Shown here one piece after another: positions 1-11,875 of a stretch of 64,000 bases of DNA. Each line of letters opens with the position of its first letter. Position 1 is the stretch's first letter. The stretch comes from Biscogniauxia marginata (taxonomy: Eukaryota > Ascomycota > Sordariomycetes > Xylariales > Xylariaceae). Position numbers and translations under genes: made by a program. The notes under the pieces are model-generated. The model was given only the letters and a program-made list of their open reading frames with translations. It made no database searches and was not told the origin of the DNA. Location of the stretch: contig MU404097.1 in the NCBI GenBank assembly GCA_022695795.1, positions 1 to 64,000 on the forward strand, read 5' to 3'.

Positions 1-377
1 TTTGTGCCCACCTAAAAATTATAAAATCCAAATACCAAACCCCTTGGTGCCGCTTTTTTTATTTGGTTGTCTGTGTCCCTTTACCCCCCCCCCCCCCCCC
101 CCCCCCTTTATCCATCTGATGACGTCCTCGCTTACTCCGTTCAAACTCCGGGTATGCTACCCTATTCTAGTCCATCTATACATATGGAGAAGAAGAAAAG
201 GGGGGGGATCTATCTCTAGTGGTATCATTTGCCTTCGTCACTTGCGTGTCGCTACTGCACCCAAGCCATGAGGACGTAGACAAAAAATAATTAATAATGA
301 TAAAAACCTAGGCTAATGCGCGATAATGCAGTAAGTACTAACTTAGTACCTAAGGCAGCAAGTAAGTTTTTTCCTTT
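1..377. other. Spacer at window edge with long C run
   Basis: No gene is recognised here. It holds the downstream flank of the transporter on the minus strand, a run of 23 C residues at 84-106, and a short G run near 200. The neighbouring gene to the left is outside the window. Confidence 0.6.
84..106. repeat. Poly(C) tract, 23 nt
   Basis: An uninterrupted run of C from 84 to 106. Such tracts vary in length between isolates, and the exact length may also be a sequencing or assembly artefact. Confidence 0.9.
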
Positions 378-2621
378 TCAAACAGTTTCTTCCTTCGGTA
401 TCGGCTCACGCCCCGCCTGATCTTGCGTCGCCCTACTGTTATTATTGCTATTCTCCCTATCCCCATCAGACCTGAGGCTGTCGTCGCCCCCGTCTCCGCC
501 CCCGCCCGCACCCAACCGGTCATTCTTCTCCTCGAGCGTCTTCCTCGCGGCGGCCTTCTTCCGCGCGTCGATGCGCTCGCGCCAGCCCCGGCCCCAGCGG
601 ATCGTAGCGGCGGAGGCGGCCGTGCCCGCGACCAGGAACGCGACGCTGATGGTCGAGAACCAGCCGATGCCCATGGCCTGGATGGCGGGGAGGACGACGG
701 CGGTGCCGATGCAGGCGAACAGGTAGCGCACGGCGTAGTTGCCCGCGATGACCTCGGCGGCGCGCCCCGGCATCACGTCGAGGCAGTACGTGTTGAGCGA
801 GGGGAAGCAGAAGAGCTGCGCGAAGCCCTGCAGGAACATGCACACGACCGTCAGCGGGATGCCGCCCACGTCCTTCTCGACGCACCAGCCGTAGACGAGG
901 ATACAGCCCGGCATCACGATACCCACGAACGGCAGCGCCGAGTGCAGGCGGTCCTCGGGGACGCGCGTACCGCGCTTCTGTATGTACTTCTTGACGACGT
1001 GGTCGGCGTAGCGGCCGCCGAAGAAGGTGCCCAAGAGGTAGCCGCAGCCGGGGGCGAGGTAGAACAGCCCTCCTTGCATCGGCGTCGTGAGGTGGTACCG
1101 CGGGTTCAGCACGTACCGGATCGGCGTCAGCAAGCTGTACATGTTCCACACGAGGGCGGCGCTGGCGAGGGACGTGAGCAGCAGGTTCGGGTATGCGAAC
1201 AGGCGCAGCACGCGCCAGGGGTTGATCATCCGGAAGAGGACCTTGCCCTTCTCCTTGCCGCTGTAGCCCACCAGGTCGTCGATCTTCTTGTGGTAGATGG
1301 TTTCTGGCAAGAGGAAGTATGCGCCGATGACCGCAATGCCCGCCAACCCGGCCTGCAGCCAGAATATCACGCGCCATGAGGTGTACGTCACGATGATGCC
1401 ACCGAGAAAGGGGCCGAACGCCGGTCCAACTAGTGTCCCTGACATCTGCGACAGGGTTAGCAAGTTTTTCCCTTTTGTTTTTTTTTTTTTGTTCTCAATG
1501 AATTGACTTACAAACCAGCCCGTCGCCGTTCCACGCTCAACGGGGCGATACATATCACTGGAGAGCCTTGGTTTTAGCAACATCCCACTTTTGCCGCTGT
1601 ACAATAGAGCGATGGGTAGACCCCGAAAAGGGGGAGAGACGCTCTAGCAAAAACTGCAACTAACCTAATTACGGCTGCCCCGACCAAAATGAACGAAGTG
1701 CCTTCGAATGCTGTTAGGATGCGGAATATGAAGAAGGCCGCGAGATTCGGCGCTAGAGCGGTGCCGATGCTGCACATGAAGAACCCGGCGGCGGTGACAA
1801 GGGTGACCTATATGTGTAAGACACAAATGAGTCAGTCGGTAATGTGAGTAAAGGGGGCGATAGAAAGTTAGGGGGGAGTGTTGAATGCTGTATGCTCTTG
1901 CTTCCCAATTTCTCTCCCCCCCTATTCATGGATTCGAGTTTGGAAAGACAAAACTCATCCCAGCACAAGACTTCTAAATAACTCCCTAACAGAGTGCTTT
2001 TTTATCTCCCCCCTTTTTTTCCTACCAAAATTCCGAAACTTCACAGATCTTCGTAAATCCGGGGAAGGGGATGGGGATTGCTGTGGCAGGAGACTTCACC
2101 GAAAAAAAAAAAAAACAAAGACTCACCCTCCTCCGCCCATAAACCTGGCTCATCGGGCCCCAGAAGATGGGCGAGATGCCCATGAACAGCATGTACAGGG
2201 CGTTGACCAGGTTGACGACGGCGCCGCTGGTGGCGTAGGTGGCGGCGACCTCGGGCGTGGCGGCGAGCACGGAGGTGCTACTAACAGGGGCGAGGAAGGA
2301 GCAGAAGGAGAGCAGCGAGACGACGACCATCTTGCGGTGCGGGGGCAGTCGATCGTACGCCGCGTCGGGCACCTCGACCACCGAGCTCACGGGCTCCAGC
2401 GACGACGACCCCCCGGCCGCCGCTGCCAGCAGTAGCCCTGCGTCGGGTCCCCCCATCGTCGTAGACCGGTGCGTCGGGCATCGTCCTAGGTCCCCATCTT
2501 GCGGGAGTAGAAGAGGCGGCGGCGAAGCCGGGCCGCCGCTACTGGCTTGGTCATGGCAGCTCGGGACTGGGGCCGGCGGTGATGAGGAAGAGGAGGGGGG
2601 ATTCTTGTCGGTTTCGGCCAT
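378..2621 (-). CDS. MFS transporter, DHA1 drug:H+ antiporter type
   Basis: A predicted plasma-membrane exporter of the major facilitator superfamily. Proposed exons, in coding order, are 2621-2127, 1807-1665, 1557-1512 and 1445-378, giving about 583 residues. All joins keep the frame and use GTGAGT, GTTAGT and GTAAGT donors. The N-terminal ~90 residues are Ser/Pro-rich and cytoplasmic. Motifs of the DHA1 family follow: WGPMSQVYGRR (loop 2-3 signature), a conserved ALAPN...FRILTAFEG stretch in exon 2, YRPVERGTATGWF across exons 3-4, then GPAFGPFLGG in helix 5 (antiporter motif C region). The charged tail (Arg/Lys, then Gly/Asp) is cytoplasmic. The overall pattern resembles yeast Qdr-type and related fungal exporters. 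The substrate cannot be read from sequence. No biosynthetic genes lie nearby, so a role in metabolite-cluster export is not supported. Confidence 0.88.
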
Positions 2622-4371
2622 CTGTAATTATACCTAATACGCGGGGAGGATGGGGTAATATCATCGAAGAAGGACTCAGTTTGGGAAAAGGGTTCACAGC
2701 TAAACTATAAGGGAGTGTCGTATCATCATAGATAAGGTGAAGTGACGGCAATATTCCATTAGTTTTTGCGGACCGAGGAAGGAAGGATATGGAGGGGGCC
2801 AAAATAAAGTTCACAAGCAACCTGTCTGGTCGGTGTACAAGCAAAGCTTGTGAGACTTTTCCTCTTTTTCCCCTTTTCCTCTCTTATATTCACCAATTGA
2901 AGAAATAAGGAGTGAAAAGAAGGAGATAATCCTCGAGGGAATGCTGATGGAGTGGATCTTTCAGTCCCAAGTATCGATTCAACCTGACTATGTACGTTGT
3001 GGGAAGAGAGTTACTCCGGACTGATAACTTGGGGGAGGGGGATGGTACTGGCTATTTACATGAGTCCGGGTTTCTCTGGCCTCTTACCTTCCTCGCCTCA
3101 ACAACAAGTAAGTTACTGCATAGTGCGTGGTAAGAGCGGTCACATTAGAGTTGTCCGGGCCAGGGGGTTGTGTCTCGCTATCGTATATGGCCGGATATCA
3201 AGGCCGAGAATCGGTGGGCACTAAGGCGATCACTTGTCTGAATAAGGTCTAGACATGACACCTATGCCGCTCTGCAGTACAACACCGAGGCCGGTATTAG
3301 CTGGACGGCTCCCATTGGTGCCTCTTCAACCTGTTCGTCTCCACGACTGTATGTTTTCCGAAAATTTTACTCTTCACTAGACGACGTTATAGGGGGCAAC
3401 TATAGTTTCGAGACAAGAGAGCCTTCCCATACACGCGGGCTCACCGGTGCTCTATAGAGTTGCAGGAAGATTGCTGGTGTCTTCCGACACGAATCACGTC
3501 AACGGGCAACCTCCTGCCTCGTTATTCAGCGGTGGGCATGTCCCATGTGCCAGCACTAAGCATCATCTCGACGGTGAAGGCTCTGATATGGACAAATGTG
3601 TGGATACACGGCAGCTTGAGCAGGTTGATAAGATTCTGACCGATGCTTATTCCCGCCAGCCGACCCTTGCATTTTTCCCGTCCTTATCCGGCAGTGAGAT
3701 CGGTGGGATTCGCACGGGTGAGTGTTCCCCACATCCGTTGCTGGTGCGAAAAGAGCTCCGGTCCAGTCATCCGGATGACCAATAATAGGAGGTGAGGCAT
3801 GTGATCTGTATCTACTGCAAAGCTTCGATTCCGAAAACGCATGTCATTTACGCAGGGGAAATGTCCGATACATACATAGCATAACGGTTTGAGCTAGAGT
3901 GAATCATTAGGACTAACACAATGTGATATTCCCTGTTCCGGATTGAAGCATGGTATATAATATATATCCGGTGATGAGGGCGATATATCGTATATTGCGA
4001 GCGAGCGAGCTCGTCTCGGAGAAGATTGTATTGCTGCAGGTAAAGGTTGAAGGTCCGGTGGTGTAGAAAGGCAGACCTCTGGACTTTACTTACCTAAATT
4101 GTGGACGTGTGGCTTTGTCGGGCATGCTTATCAGGTAATCTAACTGGGTAGGTGTGGCTCTGCTGTGGCTGGCAAGGTTTGTCATCGCCCACAAACCCCC
4201 TCCATATTCGAGAAAATAAAATAAATGTGCCGGCCAATCAGCATCTTCCAATCGATTGAAGAAACCCTCCTTCGCTTGTTGAATTGCGCCCAAACCACAC
4301 GACATCCCATTTTGCAGCATCATCACCATCCATCAACCACATCTTGCCCTAACCCGAGAAACGCCGTCAAA
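2622..4371. other. Spacer between MFS transporter and eL42
   Basis: A divergent spacer of 1.75 kb. The longest open frame (3447-3785, 112 codons) is not recognised and has no supporting splice structure or family motif. An AT-rich TATATAATATATAT stretch lies near 3955. I see no RNA gene or element. Confidence 0.5.
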
Positions 4372-5375
4372 ATGGTAAGTCAAACGCAATGTACCTCCAT
4401 GATATTGTTCCTGCTCTTCGTTGGAATCCCCCCCATTTCTGGCCTGCCGCTTGTAGGTGAGGGAAGAGTGAGAACCCGTGGAGCAAAATTCGTTCATCGA
4501 CTCGACCAACGACACACGTCCGCCAGCGGAAGCCGACCGACTACTAGACAATATCGACGGTGATTACGATGCAATTCTGGGAGGGAAGCAGATATCGACA
4601 TATTATTCGATACTCCGATTTATTTAATAGGACTACGGGACTGCGACCGACCAAGCTCTGTTCCAGCAACCTACCGAGTCCGATGTCTACATTACCAAAT
4701 CGAGCCGGATATTCCAGGCCCCAAAGCATCTTTCGTCGGCAAGGCCCGCCTCTAGGACATCAGCCGAACACCTCTGCTCTACCGTCGCTTTTCCAATATC
4801 GATAGGGACACCTTACAAAGAATTGCCTTGCCTTCGAGCGGGCTGCTGAGAGATGGGATGATGGGGAACAAGCGGCGTTTTACAACCTCGAGAAGAAATT
4901 AAAGACTGACGGATGTTTGAAATCAGGTCAACATTCCGAAGACCCGCAAGACCTACTGCAAGGGCAAGGACTGCCGCAAGCACACCCAGCACAAGGTCAC
5001 ACAGTACAAGGCTGGCAAGGTGAGTATTATCTTTACTCCGCCTGGGAAACCTCGAGATCATCCTTCCTGACAACATTGTAGGCATCTCTATTCGCGCAGG
5101 GAAAGAGACGTTATGACCGCAAGCAGTCGGGTTATGGCGGTCAGACCAAGCCTGTCTTCCACAAGAAGGCCAAGACTACGAAGAAGATCGTGCTGAGATT
5201 AGAGTGCACGTCTTGCAAGACCAAGCTGCAGTTGGCGCTGAAGCGTTGCAAGCACTTCGAGCTTGGGTATGTCCTATCATATGTTATTCCTTCTGTCGTT
5301 CGACCATTTTCAACTAACCTGTTCTCTCTCTCCAGTGGCGACAAGAAGACAAAGGGTGCGGCTCTGGTTTTCTAA
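4372..5375 (+). CDS. RPL42: 60S ribosomal protein eL42 (L44/L36a)
   Basis: A component of the large cytoplasmic ribosomal subunit near the E site. Exons are 4372-4374 (the ATG alone), 4927-5019, 5082-5266 and 5336-5375, giving 106 residues, the standard eL42 length. The protein starts [12 protein letters not shown] and contains the zinc-ribbon cysteines CKGKDC and CTSCKTK...[10 protein letters not shown], ending KGAALVF. Splitting right after the start codon is common for ribosomal protein genes. Intron 1 is long for this genome (552 nt) and contains a coding-like island, described separately. Donors are GTAAGT, GTGAGT and GTATGT. The identification is close to certain. Confidence 0.97.
4472..4849 (+). 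pseudogene. Coding-like island inside eL42 intron 1
   Basis: Starting just after a TGA at 4469, one frame stays open for 51 codons, is broken by the adjacent stops TAA TAG at 4625-4630, and then stays open for 72 codons to a TGA at 4847. The text on both sides looks like protein, for example [20 protein letters not shown] before the stops and [20 protein letters not shown] after. No GT donor lies just before the stops that would remove them. I do not recognise the family. It may be a decayed gene fragment, an alternative exon, or chance. Confidence 0.3.
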
Positions 5376-6300
5376 ATGCATTTTGTGCTCGGACACTAGG
5401 CGTTCTTCTTTCAGGGCAAAATAGGGTGGCTCGTCATGACCGGAACCCCATATGAAAATGGGGTATTCGGGCTGTAGAGTAGAAATTAGGTCGAGACAGA
5501 GAACCGAAAATCTACTCTAACAAATCATGAGATCAATATTGCTATGAAGAAACAGTTTGAGGAAGATGAAATATTTATTCATCTTATACGCTGAAGATGA
5601 AGTGAGAATGGAGGGGACCCAGAAATAAAAGAAGAAAGAAAGAAAGGAATCAGTCCTGCTGTTTCTACTACTGCTATTTCTTACTCCTGATTTGCTCCAT
5701 GGTTGTAGTCCACCTGGTGGTCATATCAAAACTAACATTAGAAGTAGAAGGGTAATGAGTCCAAGCCTCCTCTCTCATGACCACAGGAGTCCATCTAAGT
5801 AAGAGTTTATGAAAGCTACCCTTTTGTTAAACGCAGCTAAGCAGAGAGTAAATCCATCCACCAGTATCGGGGGGAGAGGGGAGAGGGGAGAGGGTTTTTA
5901 CACATGGCTACCTATGGATCAAGAAAAATATCGACCAACCAATATGTCTCTCCCAGTACGCTCTCTTTCGTGTATATCACATCGTCCCTTCAAGATAGCC
6001 AAGAGTGATATTATTGACACTATTGACAAATCATAAATATTTCTACTTCAAACCCAAATCGAAGCGGTTGAAAGCTTCCAAGTTCTCGGACTCCTTTCCT
6101 TACCCCTTGTAATGCTGCTGCTGATGGTGATGTTGAGTCTATCCCTTCATAAATGAATAAAAAGCTTAACCCGTAACCTAGCCTTAACCCGTCCATATGT
6201 CTTCTTTCTTTCTTTCCTTCATTTGTTCATTTGTTCATTTGTTGATAAAAACACAAGCATTTCATCCCTACTAACTGACTTACACGTGTGGATATACATC
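5376..6300. other. Convergent spacer between eL42 and C1-THF synthase
   Basis: This holds the 3' flanks of two convergent genes. A purine-rich GGGGAGAGGGGAGAGGGGAG stretch lies near 5870. No gene is recognised. The 75-codon frame at 5809-6036 has no family signal. Confidence 0.5.
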
Positions 6301-9300
6301 TTAAAAGAGTCCACCAATCTCGCCCGTCTCTGTGTCAACGTCGACATTGAGGTATCCCGGGGCCGTCGGCAGACCTGGGATGGTCTGGATGTCGGCAGCA
6401 AGAGCATATCTATTTGCTTTCTATTAGTGTTCCGTTTTTCTTTCTTTCTTTGGGAGTTCTTTTTTTTTTCACCAAAGCAAAGAATGGTAGGTATCGGGAG
6501 GAACTTACAAGTAACCCGCACCAGCAGCCATCCTGACGTCGCGAATCGGGACCGTAAACCCCGTGGGCGCGCCCTTCAGGTTCGGGTCGTGCGACAGCGA
6601 GTACTGCGTCTTGGCGATGCAGATGGGCAGATTTCCGAAACCCTGCCGCGTATACGTGTCGACTTTGCTCCGCGCGAGCTCGCTGAACTCGACCGCCGCG
6701 GCGCCATACATCTTCTTGCAAATTGTCTCCATGCGCTCCTGGACAGACCCACCCTCGACGTCGTAAAGGAGCTTGAAGTTCTTGGGCTTCTCGGACGCGG
6801 CTATGACCCCCTTCGCGAGGTCGACCGCCCCCTTGCCGCCCTCGGCCCAATGGTTGGCTAGAATCGCGTCTTCGGCGCCCGCGGCGATCGCCTCCTCGCG
6901 CACGACGGCGATTTCGGCGTCCGTATCTGTGATGAATTTGTTTACGGCGACCACGACGGGACATCCGTACGATTTGGCGTTTTCGATGTGCTTCTTCAAG
7001 TTCACACAGCCCTTACGGAGGATCTCGACGTTCTCTTCCTTGTATACCGGGTCCAGTGGAGCTCCAGGGGCGATGGGCGGGCCGCCGCCGTGCACCTTTA
7101 GGGCACGCACGGTTGCAACCACGACTACAACATCAGGCACCAGTCCGGAAGCACGGCACTTGATGTTGAAGAACCGCTCGCCACCCATGGTGAAGTCGAA
7201 ACCGGCTTCGGTTACGGTATAACCTGCCTTGGCATTATGGTCTTCGTCAGGCTCGGTGCCGGCAAGCTTAAGAGCCATCTTGTCCGCGAGGATGGAGCTG
7301 TTGCCAATGCTGATGTTGGCGAAAGGGCCGGCGTGTACGAATACCGGAGTGCCCTCCAAACTCTGCATCAAGTTCGGCTTGATGGCATCCTTCATCAGCG
7401 CGGTCAAGGCACCTCCGGCCCCGATATCATCGCATGTGACTGGGTCTCCAGATCTTGAAGTAGCCACGATCATTCGACCAAGACGCTCCCTCATATCCGC
7501 AAGGCTAGTACTCATCGCAAGGATTGCCATGCATTCACTGGCCACTGAAATATCGAACCCAGTATTCCTGCTTTGGCCCTTCTCGGTCGGTGCGATGCCA
7601 ACTGTGACTCCCCGAAGATGGCGATCGTTGACATCCAGCACTCGCCTCCAGGTGATAGTGTCAGGGTCAATGTCGAGTCTAGCAAACCGACGAATTTCGT
7701 CTTCGGTGAGCTCGTCCGGATTCGTCTTCTCAATTCCCAGCTTCTTCAGCCGGCGGAACATGACGGGGGCGAAGATTCTCTTTCCATTCTTTGCGGGCAC
7801 TAATCTTCTGTATAAAGGGCCGTCCTTCTGGGTGTTCTCGTGGAACATGCGAGTCTCGATGGCAGCCGCAAGAAGATTGTTTGCTGCTGTAATAGCGTGA
7901 ATGTCGCCAGTAAGATGCATGTTGAACTCGTCCATGGGTATGACCTGGCTGTAGCCACCTCCTGCAGCACCTCCCTTGATACCAAAGGTAGGACCTTGAC
8001 TAGGCTGCCGGACATTTGCAAACGTTATGCGACCTAAGTGAGCACCCAAGGCCTGTGCCAAGCCCATGGTGGTTGTCGACTTGCCCTCGCCAAGCGGGGT
8101 AGGTGTAATGCCAGTGACGACAACATAGCGACCATTTCGACGATGCTCTAGTCGTTTCAATAGGCTTAGATCAACCTTAGCCTTGTAGGCGCCGTAAGGC
8201 TCCAACTCGTGATGTGCAATGCCGACCTCTTCTGCAATCCGCGTGACTAGCTTTGGCGGCTGCGACCTCGAGACGTCGATGTCTGATGGGACGGGGGTTT
8301 GGAGTTTGAGTGGTAGAGGTATAATCCGTCTCTGCTTTTGTCGCTCGAAATACATGGTGGTTGAATCGACGACATTTTGCAGTAGCATAGCGACTGTCAT
8401 CGGACCGACACCTCCTGGAACGGGTGTGATAAACGAAGCAACCTGAGAAGCGGATTCATAGTCAACATCCCCTACTAGACGCTGGCCGGACTTCCTGGAC
8501 GCGTCTGGGATGTAGTTGGTGCCGACATCGATGACGACGGCGCCCGGCTTAAGCCACTCTCCTTTTACAAAGGCTGGCTGGCCGATGGCGGCCACTACAA
8601 CGTCGGCCTTCTTCACCTTGTCGGCCACGTCTTGGGTCTTGGAGTGGCAGACGGTAACAGTTGCGTCGGCATTCTTGAGTAGATAGCTGACAGGGCTGCC
8701 GACGATGTCACTCCGGCCTAGCACAACAGCATCTTTACCCTTGAGGTCTACTCCGGCTTCCTTCAACAAGACCATGACACCCTTGGGAGTGCAGGGGACA
8801 AAGAAAGGATGGCCACCCTTCTTGGCAAGCTCACCGATGTTAGTGGTTCCGAAGCCGTCAACATCCTTCTCGTCGGTAACGGCGGAAGTGATGATGTACT
8901 CATCAATATGCTTAGGCAATGGGAGTTGAACAAGGATGCCATGTACGGCAGCATCGTTGTTCAACGGGTGCAAGTGTGCCAGAAGCTCTGATTCGGTAAT
9001 GCTCTCGGGGAAGTGTAGGAGCTCACAGGCGATGTTGGCCTTGATGAGTCAGTTATAGCGCATGTCAGATTTATTGAATTTATTGAATTTACAAAATGGC
9101 AAAATGTCGTATAATGACTAAGAGACTTACCTCTTGCGCAGCCTTAAGCTTCATGCGGACATAAGTCGCTGAGGGGGAGTCAATTAGTCAATTCCGGCGG
9201 CACAGCGTTGAGGGAATAGGAATCCGGACATACAGGAATCAGATCGATCGCCGACTAGGCACGGATAAGATTAGTATACAGAAAGATATAGTTACTAGTG

Positions 9301-9790
9301 GCGTATAGGACCGCTCACCTTGGATTATCTTGAGACATGGCTGATACTTGGGGTTCAGCTTCTGTTTCTCGATGATCTCGTTGGCGAGTCGGGCCCGGAT
9401 GGACTTTGCGATGGCGGTGCCATCGAGTCTGGCGGCGGCCATGGTTGTCGAGTAAGGCCGACGAGAAGGAGGGTTATTGCTTTTCCTGTACAATGTGCTT
9501 CCGCTTCCGCTCCCGCTTCTGCTCGCGTGAGCACCAAAACGAGTCTGGCTTGGAGAGGAAATTGGAGGCCGGGCGGTGTAAGAATTGTTGTCGCAGGTCT
9601 GAACCGGAAGGGGAAGCTTAGTTTTAGACTGTCTGCAGGATTTTCGGGGGTCGCAACCCGGAGTTATGGAACTGAAGCCTCGAAAGAGGGACGCTTGCAT
9701 GGACCGGACCGTCCTTGGCGCTGGCAGAGGCACACCATAACGAAGACTGCTGGATAGAGTCATCTCTACAGTAGGCTTCAGACGGCCCAA
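6301..9790 (-). CDS. ADE3/MIS1: C1-tetrahydrofolate synthase, trifunctional
   Basis: This enzyme combines methylene-THF dehydrogenase, methenyl-THF cyclohydrolase and 10-formyl-THF synthetase, feeding one-carbon units to purines, thymidylate and formyl-methionine. Exons are 9790-9319, 9254-9234, 9168-9131, 9039-6509 and 6409-6301, giving 1056 residues from the first ATG. From the internal ATG at 9442 ([13 protein letters not shown]) it gives 940, the usual size of the cytosolic form. The first ~115 residues are Arg/Ser-rich and poor in acidic residues, like a mitochondrial presequence. The NAD(P)-binding dehydrogenase/cyclohydrolase part covers about 117-410 ([40 protein letters not shown]). 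The synthetase follows, with the ATP loop [12 protein letters not shown] near 489-500. The C-terminal exon encodes [20 protein letters not shown]. Exons 2 and 3 are tiny (21 and 38 nt) but fit the family perfectly. Confidence 0.96.
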
Positions 9791-10545
9791 ATCCTATCGT
9801 CCGATCAGAAGATAGGCAGATGTCCCGTGCTTTTATGTAATTGATTTTGTCAAGTAGCTGTGGGTAGGGTTTTGCCGTAACCTAGTGAAGTATGCAGGGT
9901 TGCGAACCATCTCGAAATATTTCTATAAATCTCAACGATGAGTCTAGTTGGATGACTGCTGTAATTGAAATAGCCATCACGGGCATATTGTTCTACGCAA
10001 GGGCTATGAGTAGTGAAGAGCTGCAAACTTGCGGACTTCGCTCCGCCGAGGTCTCTTTTCATATGTGACTGTTACCCGGAGTAAAAGGGTACAGTTGCAT
10101 AGGTAATAATTAGAGTAAGAAAGGTCGCTAGGTATGTAACTAAGATAGGGCTTTTTCTTAATTTAAAGATATTGCAGGTCGGTGAGTCTTATACGCTTGT
10201 TCTATCGATGTGGCGAAATATGTATTGGAGGTTAGGTAGTATGTATGAGTAGGTGGGTTGGTTAGAGGATTTCAATAAGGCGAGAGACGAATGACTCAAC
10301 TTAAATAGGCAGAAATATGTAGGTTAGCAGCAGTAGATGACCTCCCCCCCCCCCCCTGCAAAGGCCCTATATTTTAATCTTTTTAGCCCCGTCCTGTACG
10401 CCTTTTCAGCACTTTACCGATTACCTACCACGTACAAATCCTTGCTATCGTCACGTGCACGCACAAACCTTCAAAAATCCATCAACCCCACGATCTTCAC
10501 TAACGCTTGCATCTCGACCAGTACCCCCAAGCCGACAACGCAAAT
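9791..10545. promoter_or_regulatory. Shared promoter region of C1-THF synthase and eIF3i
   Basis: A divergent spacer of 755 nt. It carries a poly(C) stretch near 10343 and no recognisable gene. By position it must contain both promoters. No specific element is assigned. Confidence 0.5.
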
Positions 10546-11875
10546 ATGAGACCTATTCTACTCTCCGGCCACGTAAGCTACAGTATCTCTATTGCGATTT
10601 AAATCCCAAAATACTAACAATCTTGATAGGAACGGGCCTTGACCCAGATCAAGTATGTCGCGTCGCAGACCTGTCGAGAGCTGCGAATTTGCCCCGCGAT
10701 GAAATCTTCGAACTAACCCAAACTCCCAGGTTTAATCCCGACGGCGACCTTCTCTTCTCCGTATCGAAAGACCAGCAGATCTGTGTTTGGTTCTCACACA
10801 ATGGCGAGCGCCTCGGCACGTACAAGGGACATCAGGGTGCTATCTGGACCGTCGACGTAGATCCTACCTCGACCTTCATTGCGAGCGGTAGCGCCGACAA
10901 CACCATCCGCCTGTGGGAGATCAAGACCGGCCGGTGTCTCAAGACCTGGGACTTCCCTACCGCCGTCAAGCGCGTCGAGTTCACTCCGGATGGCCGTCGC
11001 CTGCTCGGCGTCACCGAGAAGCGCATGGGTCACCTGGGTACTATCGTCGTGCTGAATATTGAGCTGGATGTCGATGCTGAGCAGAGCGATGAGCGCGAGC
11101 TGACCATCGTGTGCGATGAGAGCAAGGCTACAGTTGCTGGCTGGAGCTACCTCAGCAAGTACATCATTGCGGGCCACGAGGATGGCTCTGTTTCGCAGTA
11201 CGACGGCAAGGTGCGATTCCATCCTTGCCCCAGTAGCTCTGAAAGCTAGGAGGACAACCCGATGCTAACTAGATACGTCACAGACTGGCGAGCTGCTCGA
11301 CAATGTCCCCATCCACGAGCTTAACATGCAAGTGACAGACCTGCAGTGGTCGCCGGACCGCACTTTCTTTATCACCGCTTCCAAGGACAAGACTGCGCGC
11401 CTGATGGCCGCCCGAAACCTCGAGCCCCTCAAGACCTACCCTTCCGACACCCCGCTGAACAGTGCATGCATTACCCCTAAGAAGAACTTTGTCATCCTGG
11501 GCGGTGGTCAGGCTGCCATGGACGTCACCACAACCGCCGCACGGCAGGGAAAGTTCGAGGCGCGTTTTTACCACATGATTTTCGAGGATGAGATCGGTCG
11601 TGTCAGGGGTCACTTCGGCCCTTTGGTAAGGAACCCTTCCCCTCTTTTGTTTCGGGCCTCCTAGGCTACCGAGCAGATATGCTCCGGGATGAACATACGT
11701 CTAGTCACAGTGATACGGTGCTAATAATGAATCCCAGAACACCGTGGCAGCGAACCCGACCGGCAAGGGCTACGCGAGCGGCGGAGAAGACGGCTACGTA
11801 CGTATCCACCACTTCGACAAGGGTTACTTTGACTTCTTGTACGAGGTCGAGCGAGAGAGACAGAACAGACTATAG
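10546..11875 (+). CDS. TIF34: Eukaryotic translation initiation factor 3 subunit I (eIF3i)
   Basis: A WD40 beta-propeller subunit of eIF3, which helps load initiator tRNA and mRNA on the 40S subunit. Exons are 10546-10572, 10630-10652, 10730-11210, 11284-11625 and 11738-11875, giving 336 residues, the usual length. It begins [22 protein letters not shown] repeats are visible as [20 protein letters not shown] followed by [16 protein letters not shown], then [20 protein letters not shown]. The C-terminus [20 protein letters not shown] is typical of the family and extends to a basic tail. Exon 2 is only 23 nt but required by the conserved N-terminus. The ATG context (CAAATATGAG) is acceptable. 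Confidence 0.96.

Noticed and set aside
520..1377. 285-codon minus-strand frame overlapping the MFS transporter
   Set aside because: Another reading frame of the same exon, Arg-rich and without membrane segments.
423..1379. 318-codon plus-strand frame opposite the MFS transporter
   Set aside because: It is a shadow of a GC-rich gene on the other strand; its product is Arg/Ala/Asp-rich without a family motif.
3447..3785. 112-codon frame between the MFS transporter and eL42
   Set aside because: No family resemblance, no splice structure and no regulatory context.
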